In this document: positions 57,095-64,000 of the stretch, piece after piece | Layout: every line of letters begins with the position of its first letter | How positions within the stretch are numbered: the first letter of the stretch is position 1 | DNA from: a bacterium | GTDB lineage: Bacteria; Spirochaetota; Spirochaetia; Treponematales; Rectinemataceae | DNA length: 64,000 nucleotides | Direction: 5' to 3' | Assembly: GCA_021779995.1 (NCBI GenBank) | Contig: JAJXZP010000224.1 | Location: 30,418-94,417 of the forward strand | Notes under the pieces: generated by a model | What the model saw: only the letters and a program-made list of their open reading frames with translations | What the model was told of the DNA's origin: nothing | The model's database searches: none | Program-made: the position numbers and the translations under genes

Positions 57095-60000
57095 ATGCGA
57101 ATAGAGACCTGTTTCCTTCGGCGCGAGCTCGACGGCAGGGCGCTTGGCGCCGCGAAACGGCTGGCGCCTTTCCTGGGCTCCGCCCCCCTCCTCGATGTGG
57201 TCGATGTCATCCTCACCGACCTGTCGCTGCCTTCCTCCCTGGTCGAGGAACTGTTCGCCGATCCCGTAGTCCAGTACATCGCCTCGGCCGCGGCTCCGAG
57301 CCTGGGCGCCTTCGCCGGATGGGATTGGCTCGTCGAGATAGCCTATCGCCCCGGCGTCACCGACACGCTCGCCCTGACCGCCCGCGAAGCCCTGTCGATC
57401 GCGGGACTCTCGGTGTCGGGCGACAGCGTCGTGCAGACCGCCCGACTCCACCTACTCAGGTTCCCCGGCCTCTCCCGCGAGGCGGTCTCCCGAGCCTTCG
57501 CGCCTTTCTGGAACCCCCTCATCCAGACGGCGAGCTTCATCTCGGCCGCGGAGTGGGCGGAAGGGGGGCGGCTTCCCGATCTCTACCCCGTGGTGTCGCT
57601 GCACGAGAGCCGGGAGCCCCGGCTCATCGACCTGGCCGCGATGGACGATGCGGCCCTCCTGCGGCTCTCTGCCGAGCGTCTGCTCGCCCTGAGTCTGAGC
57701 GAGATGCAGGCCGTCTGCGATTACTACGTCGTCGCCGCAACCGCCGAGACGCGGACCGCGGCCGGCCTTCCGCCAGCCGCCACCGATGTCGAAATCGAGA
57801 TGATCGCCCAGACCTGGAGCGAGCACTGCAAGCACAAGATCTTCAACGCCCGGATAGAGTACCGGGACGAGTCGGGCGCCCAGACGATCGATTCGCTGTT
57901 CACGACCTATATCAAGGCCACGACGGACAAGCTCCAACCTTCGCGGCCCGACCTCCTGTCGGTGTTTACCGACAACTCCGGGGTCTTCGCCTTCGACGAG
58001 AGCTACGCCGTCTGCGTCAAGGCCGAGACGCACAACTCGCCCTCGGCCCTCGATCCCTACGGCGGGGCGATCACCGGCATCGTCGGGGTCAACCGCGACA
58101 TCCTCGGCACGGGCATGGGCGCGATGCCGCTCTTCAACACCGACGTCCTCTGCTTCGCGCCGCCCTCGACCCCCGATGACCAGGTGCCGGAGGGGCTGCT
58201 CCGCCCGCGCGAGCTGCTCGCCGGCGTGCACCGCGGCATCGTCGACGGGGGCAACCAATCGGGCATTCCCGTGGCCGCCGGGGCCTTCCTCTTCGACGAG
58301 AGCTACATGGGCAAGCCGCTGGTCTTCTGCGGCACGGGCGGCATCATGCCGCTCAGGCTGCGCGGCTCGCCGTCCTGGGAAAAGCGGATCGAGGCCGGCA
58401 TGGCCGTCGTCATGGTGGGCGGGCGCATCGGCAAGGACGGAATCCACGGGGCCACCTTCTCCAGCCTCGCCCTCGACGAGACGAGCCCCTCTTCGGCCGT
58501 GCAGATCGGCGACCCCATCATCCAGAAGCGCATGACCGATTTCCTGCTCGAGGCGCGCGACCTCGGGCTCTACCAGGGCATCACGGACAACGGGGCGGGC
58601 GGGCTCTCCTCCAGCCTCGGCGAGATGGCCGAGAGCTCGGGGGGCATACGCATCGACCTCGACGCCTGCCCTCTCAAGTATCCGGGGCTCTCCCCCTGGG
58701 AGATTCTCGTCTCGGAGAGCCAGGAGCGGATGAGCCTGTCCGTGCTGCCCGAGTTCCTGGGCGAGCTCCTCGATCTGGCGCGGCGCCGCGGCGTCGAGGC
58801 GACCGCCATCGGGGAATTCACCGACTCGGGATTCGTGGAGCTGCGCTCGGGCGGCAAGACGGTGGGACTCCTCGACCTTGAGTTCCTCCACCGGGGGCTG
58901 CCGAGAATGCGGCTCGAGGCCGAGTGGAAGCCCCGCCCCGCCCCCGCGTCCGCGACCCTCGTCGATCGCGGCGACTGGACCGGCACCCTGCTCGCCGTGC
59001 TTGCCGAGCCGAACGTCGCTTCCAAGGAAAGCCTCGTGCGGCAGTACGATCACGAGGTCAAAGGCATCTCCGTCGAGAAGCCCTTTACGGGCCTCGAGCG
59101 CGACGCTCCGAGCGACGGCGCCGTCCTGAAGCCGCTCTATTCCTCGTGGCGCGGCCTGTGCGTGACCCACGGCATCAATCCGCGGCTCTCGGTCCACGAC
59201 ACCTACGCCATGGCCCTCGCGGCGGTCGACGAGGCCTATCGGGCCCAGATCGCCCTCGGCGCGAACCCCGACTCGGCGGTGGCCCTCGACAATTTCTGCT
59301 GGCCCGATCCCGTCGCGGCGCCCGACAACCCCGAGGGCGCGTTCAAGCTCGCCCAGCTCGTGCGCGCCTGCACGGGCCTGCGCGAAGCCTGCCTGGCCTA
59401 CGGCCTGCCCCTGGTCTCCGGCAAGGATTCCATGAAGAACGACGCCTTCGCGGGAGGAAGGCGCATTTCGGTGCAGCCGACGCTTCTCGTGACCGTGGTC
59501 GGGACGATCGACGATTGCCGCAAGGCGCTCTCGACGGATTTCCTCGAGCCGGGCGACCTCATCTACATTCTCGGCGAGACGAGCGGCCTCCTCGGCGCCT
59601 CGATCCTGGAGCGGACCATTCCGGGCGGGCGGGACGGCCACGCCGAGCTGGGGCCCTGCCCCGCGGCCCGTCCCGAGCGGCACATCCTCCTGTATCGCGC
59701 CCTCGCGAAGGCCATCTCCGGCCGCGCCCTGCGCTCCTGCCACGATCTCTCCGACGGGGGTCTCGCGGTCGCTCTGGCCGAGTCCTGCCTCGGCGGCCGC
59801 CTGGGGGCGCGGCTGCGCCTCGACGCCCTGCCCGGCATGCCGAACCCCGCGGCCGGCGTTTCCTCGGCCGGCGCTGCCGCGACGACGGCTGAAGCGACGA
59901 CGGCTGAAGCGGCCCGGCCCGAGGCCCTCCCTCGGGCGGCCTGCTGTCTCTTCGCCGAGGATCCCGGACGCTTCCTCGTCTCGGTCCGTCCCGAAGACCG

Positions 60001-60154
60001 GGAGCGCTTCGAGCGCAGCATGGCGAATCTGCCCGCGGCTCTCATCGGAGAGGTGACCGAGGAGCCGGGGATTCGCGCGAGTCTCGGCGGCCTTCGGGTG
60101 CTGGACGCCGATCTGGCGAGCGTCGAGCGCGCCTACAAGACGCCGATAGCGTGA
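57095..60154 (+). CDS. purL: Phosphoribosylformylglycinamidine synthase, PurS-like region plus synthetase subunit
   Basis: VEIEMIAQTWSEHCKHKIFNARIEY; VCVKAETHNSPSALDPYGGAITGIVGVNRDILGTGMGA; GITDNGAGGLSSSLGEMAESSGGIRIDLDACPLKYPGLSPWEILVSESQERM; CLAYGLPLVSGKDSMKND; SCHDLSDGGLAVALAESCLGG. Confidence 0.96.
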   Translation: MRIETCFLRRELDGRALGAAKRLAPFLGSAPLLDVVDVILTDLSLPSSLVEELFADPVVQYIASAAAPSLGAFAGWDWLVEIAYRPGVTDTLALTAREALSIAGLSVSGDSVVQTARLHLLRFPGLSREAVSRAFAPFWNPLIQTASFISAAEWAEGGRLPDLYPVVSLHESREPRLIDLAAMDDAALLRLSAERLLALSLSEMQAVCDYYVVAATAETRTAAGLPPAATDVEIEMIAQTWSEHCKHKIFNARIEYRDESGAQTIDSLFTTYIKATTDKLQPSRPDLLSVFTDNSGVFAFDESYAVCVKAETHNSPSALDPYGGAITGIVGVNRDILGTGMGAMPLFNTDVLCFAPPSTPDDQVPEGLLRPRELLAGVHRGIVDGGNQSGIPVAAGAFLFDESYMGKPLVFCGTGGIMPLRLRGSPSWEKRIEAGMAVVMVGGRIGKDGIHGATFSSLALDETSPSSAVQIGDPIIQKRMTDFLLEARDLGLYQGITDNGAGGLSSSLGEMAESSGGIRIDLDACPLKYPGLSPWEILVSESQERMSLSVLPEFLGELLDLARRRGVEATAIGEFTDSGFVELRSGGKTVGLLDLEFLHRGLPRMRLEAEWKPRPAPASATLVDRGDWTGTLLAVLAEPNVASKESLVRQYDHEVKGISVEKPFTGLERDAPSDGAVLKPLYSSWRGLCVTHGINPRLSVHDTYAMALAAVDEAYRAQIALGANPDSAVALDNFCWPDPVAAPDNPEGAFKLAQLVRACTGLREACLAYGLPLVSGKDSMKNDAFAGGRRISVQPTLLVTVVGTIDDCRKALSTDFLEPGDLIYILGETSGLLGASILERTIPGGRDGHAELGPCPAARPERHILLYRALAKAISGRALRSCHDLSDGGLAVALAESCLGGRLGARLRLDALPGMPNPAAGVSSAGAAATTAEATTAEAARPEALPRAACCLFAEDPGRFLVSVRPEDRERFERSMANLPAALIGEVTEEPGIRASLGGLRVLDADLASVERAYKTPIA
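59879..59908 (+). repeat. Two perfect 15-bp tandem copies GCGACGACGGCTGAA inside purL
   Basis: Direct reading; encodes ATTAEATTAEA. Confidence 0.9.
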
Positions 60155-60164
60155 GGAGGAACGA

Positions 60165-60920
60165 GTGAAACCCAAGGCGCTTATCCTGGCCGGCTACGGC
60201 TTCAATGCGGACGCGGAGCTCCGTGAAGCCTTCGGCCTGGCCGGAGCCGAGGCGGAGCGGCTGCAGCTTTCCGACCTTTTCGCCGATCCGGAAATCCTCG
60301 AACGTGCGGAAATCCTGGCCTTTCCCGGCGGCTTTTCCTTCGGCGATCACCTGGGCTCGGGGCAGGTCGCCGCCCTGCTCTGCCGTCGCTATCTCGGCGA
60401 AAGCCTGCGACGTTTCATAGCCACGGGCGGCCTCGTCATCGGAATCTGCAACGGCTTCCAGGTGCTGACGAAGCTGGGGCTTCTGCCGGGCGGAGGAGGA
60501 TCGGCTCCCTCGCGGGAGGTGACGCTGATCCAGAACGAGTCGGGCCTCTTCGTCGACGATTGGGTGGACATCCATTTCGAGCACAAAACGGCCTGCCTGT
60601 GGACGAGGGGGCTCGAGGACCGCATGCTGCCCGTGCGCCACGGCGAAGGCCGTTTCGTCGCCAAGGACGAATCCGTCCTGGAGAGCCTGGAAGCGGGGGG
60701 ACTCGTCGCCCTGCGCTACGCCTCCGGCTCCAATCCCAACGGCTCAGCGCGCGACATAGCCGGGATCTGCGATCCGAGCGGACGCGTATTCGGGCTCATG
60801 CCCCACCCCGAGGCCTTTCTGGTCCGGGAAAACCATCCCCTGCGCCGGCGCGCGAAGGTAGGGAAGGTCGGCATCGACCTGTTCGAGAACGGAGTCCGCG
60901 CCGCCCGGGATCGCCTCTGA
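60165..60920 (+). CDS. purQ: Phosphoribosylformylglycinamidine synthase, glutaminase subunit
   Basis: ALILAGYGFNADAELREAFGLAGAEAERLQLSDLF; LAFPGGFSFGDHLGSGQVAALL; GGLVIGICNGFQVLTKLGLLPG; GLMPHPEAF. Confidence 0.97.
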   Translation: MKPKALILAGYGFNADAELREAFGLAGAEAERLQLSDLFADPEILERAEILAFPGGFSFGDHLGSGQVAALLCRRYLGESLRRFIATGGLVIGICNGFQVLTKLGLLPGGGGSAPSREVTLIQNESGLFVDDWVDIHFEHKTACLWTRGLEDRMLPVRHGEGRFVAKDESVLESLEAGGLVALRYASGSNPNGSARDIAGICDPSGRVFGLMPHPEAFLVRENHPLRRRAKVGKVGIDLFENGVRAARDRL

Positions 60921-60968
60921 TGCCTCGAGCCCGAGCGGACTGGGACTTACGTCGCTCGCATACTTTGG

Positions 60969-60974
60969 TATAAT
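60969..60974 (+). promoter_or_regulatory. Extended -10 promoter element TGG-TATAAT starting the leader of the GGDEF gene
   Basis: TTTGGTATAATAG; -35 weak (CTTACG at a 17-bp spacer). Confidence 0.55.
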
Positions 60975-60987
60975 AGATTAAAAGGTA

Positions 60988-61106
60988 GCTTTTTCAAAAA
61001 GCGGACGAGTTTTGAAAAAGCCTGAAGGTATCGACGTCTCGCTTGAATGCTTCGGTATTTGGGCGGTTTTGCGCAGCTCCCGCAAAATGCGTCTGCATTT
61101 TGCGGG
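60988..61106 (+). promoter_or_regulatory. Structured 5' leader upstream of the diguanylate cyclase gene
   Basis: Perfect 12-bp hairpin GCTTTTTCAAAA...TTTTGAAAAAGC (60988-61021) and perfect 12-bp hairpin CCCGCAAAATGC-GTCT-GCATTTTGCGGG (61079-61106); upstream TTTTGCG (61067-61073) can also pair with CGCAAAA (61081-61087). Confidence 0.6.
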
Positions 61107-61160
61107 GATTAATATAATGGAACGTTAATTCCTAAAAGTGTATCGCGGGGGGCCGCTTCG

Positions 61161-62204
61161 ATGTCCGACACCGTGAATCTGGAAGCCGTGCGCGAGGAAT
61201 ACGAAAAGCAAGTCTTCGATCTGCGCCAGCTGCTCGAAGTCTCCAAGAGCCTCAATTCGACATTGGATTACCATATCCTCATCGATTCGATCCTCTTCAC
61301 GATCATGGGTCAGATGAAGGTGCTCAAGGCCGGTCTCTTCGCCCGAAAGGGGTTGGACTCCACGTACTTCAGCTTTCACCGGAATTACAAGGGATTCGAG
61401 ATCGATCACTCGATCGATTATTCGATAGCGGAAGACCATCCGATGATCAAGCTCTTCAACCGGCAGTACGGATGCTACACCATCGAGGACATCCGTCAGC
61501 GCCTGGGCTCGCTGCGCGGCATAGAGGGTCTCGCGGCGCTCGAACCGAGTCTTGTGGTCCCGCTCAAGGCCAAGGGGGTCATCAACGGCATCCTCGTCTT
61601 GGCCGACCGCATCGACGACGCCGAGTTCGAGATCGGCGAGCGCGAGTACATCCTGAATCTCGCCTCCCTCGCGGCCATCGCGATCAACAACGCCTTTCTT
61701 TTCGAGATGACCACGACGGACATGATGACGCGCCTCAAGATGAAGCACTACTTCTACACGGTGCTCCTCGAGCGCATGGAGAGCGCGGCTATCGGCGGAC
61801 GGCCGCTCTCCGTCGTCATGATCGACATAGACTTTTTCAAGAAATTCAATGATACCTACGGCCATACCTGCGGAGACGCGGTGCTCAAGCAAGTGGCGCG
61901 GATACTGCAGGCGAATGTGCGGGGTCAGGATCTGGCCGCGCGCTACGGAGGCGAGGAGTTCTGCATTCTCCTTCCCGAAGCCGACCGGGAGCGCGGGCGC
62001 CTCATCGCCGAACGGATCCGCGAAGGCGTGGCCTCCACCCCCACCGAGTACGAAGGCAAGAAGCTGACCGTGACGATTTCGCTGGGAGTGGCCCAGTACG
62101 ATCCGGCCCGGGACGTGTCGGGCAAGTCGCTGATCGACCGGGCCGACCGGGCGCTCTATCGCTCCAAGCAGACCGGGCGCGACCGCGTGTCGGTGGCGGA
62201 TTGA
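61161..62204 (+). CDS. GAF-like domain plus GGDEF diguanylate cyclase
   Basis: VVPLKAKGVINGILVLADRIDDAEFEIGEREYILNLASLAAIAINNAFLFE; VVMIDIDFFKKFNDTYGHTCGDAVLKQVARIL; RYGGEEFCILLPEADRERGRLIAERIR. Confidence 0.96.
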   Translation: MSDTVNLEAVREEYEKQVFDLRQLLEVSKSLNSTLDYHILIDSILFTIMGQMKVLKAGLFARKGLDSTYFSFHRNYKGFEIDHSIDYSIAEDHPMIKLFNRQYGCYTIEDIRQRLGSLRGIEGLAALEPSLVVPLKAKGVINGILVLADRIDDAEFEIGEREYILNLASLAAIAINNAFLFEMTTTDMMTRLKMKHYFYTVLLERMESAAIGGRPLSVVMIDIDFFKKFNDTYGHTCGDAVLKQVARILQANVRGQDLAARYGGEEFCILLPEADRERGRLIAERIREGVASTPTEYEGKKLTVTISLGVAQYDPARDVSGKSLIDRADRALYRSKQTGRDRVSVAD

Positions 62205-62206
62205 CC

Positions 62207-62518
62207 GTGTCCACGGTGTTCGTCGCCAACCGCACGGCGGCCGAGGGCGGGCCCGCGACAGCCCGGGCGAGTCCGGCCATTTCGATCCTCGGCGCCCTGC
62301 AGAGGGCCGGCGTCGTCGTGCGCCACGACTGCGGCGGCAAGGCCCTCTGCGGCACCTGCCGGTTCCGCGTGCTGAAGGGCGCCTCGGCCCTCTCGCCGAT
62401 CCTCCCGCGCGAGGGAGAGCGCCTGGCGGCCGTCGGGGAAGAGGCCGCCGCCGGCGCTTTCCGGCTCGCCTGCCAGGCGCACGCGTTCCGCGACATCGAG
62501 ATTGAACTGTCGCTCTGA
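62207..62518 (+). CDS. 2Fe-2S ferredoxin-like protein
   Basis: ISILGALQRAGVVVRHDCGGKALCGTCRFRVLKG...RLACQAHAF: CxxxxxCxxC plus distal C. Confidence 0.9.
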   Translation: MSTVFVANRTAAEGGPATARASPAISILGALQRAGVVVRHDCGGKALCGTCRFRVLKGASALSPILPREGERLAAVGEEAAAGAFRLACQAHAFRDIEIELSL

Positions 62519-62528
62519 AGGAGGGCGT

Positions 62529-64000
62529 ATGCGGCCTTGGTGGGAAGATGCGGTCTTCTACCAGATCTATCCGCGAAGCTTCATGGATGCCGACGGCGAC
62601 GGGATCGGCGATCTTCGCGGCATCGAGTCGCGGCTCGACCATATAGTCTCGCTCGGGGCGGACGCGATCTGGATCTCGCCCATCTTCCCCAGTCCCATGA
62701 AGGACTTCGGCTACGACGTGTCCGACTACCGCGGCGTCGATCCCCTGTTCGGCACCCTGGAAGACTTCAGGCGCCTGCTCGCCGCCGCGAAGCAGCGGGG
62801 CCTCCGCCTGGTCTTGGACCTCGTCGCCAACCATAGCTCGGACGAGCATCCCTGGTTCGTCGAAGCGCGCTCGTCCAGGTCGAACCCGCGACACCCCTGG
62901 TATCTCTGGGTCGAGGACACGGGCCGGCCGCCCAACAACTGGAAGGCCATCTTCGAGCTGGGCACCGCCTGGCACCGGAACGAGGCCACGGGGGAACGGT
63001 ACCTCGGCACCTTCACGCGGCACCAGCCCGAGTTCGACTGGCGGAATCCCGAGGTTCGGCGCGCGTTCTACGACATCATGCGCTACTGGTACGACCTGGG
63101 CGTGGACGGTTTCCGCCTCGACGTGGCCACCGCCTACCTCAAGGACGAGCGGCTGCGCTCCAATCCTTTTTCGCCGCGCCTGGTCCCCGATCTCCTCCAG
63201 CGGCATCTGTACGATCGCAACCGGCCGGAGGTTCACGAGATCTTCCGGGACATGCGAAAGGTGGCCGACGGGGCGGGCGAGCGCGTCCTCATCGGGGAGA
63301 CCCACGGCCAGGACCACGCTTTGGCCGCGTCGTGCCACGGCGAGGCCGACGACGAGCTCCACATGGCCTTCAACTTCGATTTCCTCAAGCAGCCCTGGAG
63401 CGCGGAGGCCTTCCGCCATTCGGCCGAACGCTGGTACGCCGCCCTGCCCGAGGGGGCCTGGCCCAACTTCACCCTCTCGAACCACGACCAGAACCGCCAC
63501 GCCTGGCGCTACCGGGGCCGGACGGAAGGGGAGACCGTGGCGCGCGCGAAGGTGGCGGCGGCGATGCTGCTGACGCTTAAGGGGACGCCGTTTCTCTACT
63601 ACGGCGAGGAGATCGGCATGACCTGCGTCCGCATTCCGCGGCGCCGTCTGCGGGACCCGCTCGGAATCCGCACCTGGCCTTTCTGGCGGAACGGCCGGGA
63701 CCAGGAGCGCACGCCGATGCAGTGGGACGCCTCGCCGGGAGCGGGCTTCAGCTCGGGCGAGCCCTGGCTCCCGATCAACCCGGACTGGCGCTCCCGGAAC
63801 GTCGCCGCGCAGGAAGGCGATCCTTCCTCGCTCCTGTCCTGGTATCGCGCCCTCGGGCGGCTCCGCAAGGCCGAGGAGTCGCTCTCGCGCGGCTCCATCG
63901 AGTTCCTCGACCTCCGGCGCGACCTGCTCGCCTACGATCGGCGAATCGCCGGCGGGGGCGCCGCGGCCGCCGCCGCAGAGGGCGCCGCCGACGCTGCGGC
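62529..64000 (+). CDS. GH13 alpha-amylase/alpha-glucosidase family enzyme, cut by the window end
   Basis: WWEDAVFYQIYPRSFMDADGDGIGDLRGIESRLDHIVSLGADAIWISPIFPSPMKDFGYDVSDYRGVDPLFGTLEDF; LVLDLVANHSSDEHPWF; GVDGFRLDVATAY; FTLSNHDQNRHAWRY. Confidence 0.95.
   Translation, partial: MRPWWEDAVFYQIYPRSFMDADGDGIGDLRGIESRLDHIVSLGADAIWISPIFPSPMKDFGYDVSDYRGVDPLFGTLEDFRRLLAAAKQRGLRLVLDLVANHSSDEHPWFVEARSSRSNPRHPWYLWVEDTGRPPNNWKAIFELGTAWHRNEATGERYLGTFTRHQPEFDWRNPEVRRAFYDIMRYWYDLGVDGFRLDVATAYLKDERLRSNPFSPRLVPDLLQRHLYDRNRPEVHEIFRDMRKVADGAGERVLIGETHGQDHALAASCHGEADDELHMAFNFDFLKQPWSAEAFRHSAERWYAALPEGAWPNFTLSNHDQNRHAWRYRGRTEGETVARAKVAAAMLLTLKGTPFLYYGEEIGMTCVRIPRRRLRDPLGIRTWPFWRNGRDQERTPMQWDASPGAGFSSGEPWLPINPDWRSRNVAAQEGDPSSLLSWYRALGRLRKAEESLSRGSIEFLDLRRDLLAYDRRIAGGGAAAAAAEGAADAA

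Noticed and set aside
57452-60175. 907-aa antisense ORF opposite purL
   Set aside because: Shadow ORF caused by strong G/C third-position bias. Its translation is low-complexity (GRGGGAGLPLGLEPH...) and matches no family, while the plus strand is a textbook PurL.
60961-61160. GEMM c-di-GMP riboswitch upstream of the GGDEF gene
   Set aside because: The conserved GEMM core sequences I know are absent; only generic hairpins are present.
61125-63500. 791-aa antisense ORF across the GGDEF, ferredoxin and GH13 genes
   Set aside because: Spans three well-supported genes on the other strand; also a codon-bias shadow.

Overview
The window is a gene-dense, high-GC chromosomal segment, probably from a spirochaete. 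The taxonomic guess rests on gene content and on the DUF5312-like protein at 12799-14490, not on rRNA. I see about 60 protein genes, one tRNA-Leu(CAA), several good sigma70-type promoters (most with 17-bp spacers) and two clear intrinsic terminators. I see no CRISPR array, prophage or transposase. Most genes are housekeeping: ahcY, glpK, prs, purFMND, purL/purQ, cheR/cheB, parAB, eno, ackA, aroDE, era, pth and ada.

Observations most worth following up: (1) a 1188-aa fusion of an endonuclease Q-type PHP nuclease and a UvrD/PcrA-type helicase. It ends in QLRLF, a beta-clamp-like motif, lies directly upstream of an endonuclease III gene, and is divergent from rubrerythrin and a Fur/PerR gene. 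(2) An enolase gene followed immediately after its stop by a diverged copy of its own last codons (RKAFNSVRK*), which suggests in-place allele replacement. (3) A structured leader of about 180 nt before a diguanylate cyclase, with mutually exclusive hairpins. (4) Apparently leaderless promoters with matching architecture on the purF and purL operons. (5) An M42-type peptidase remnant with a large internal deletion. (6) Several short tandem repeats. Nothing was run computationally. Family calls come from motif recognition in the supplied translations.
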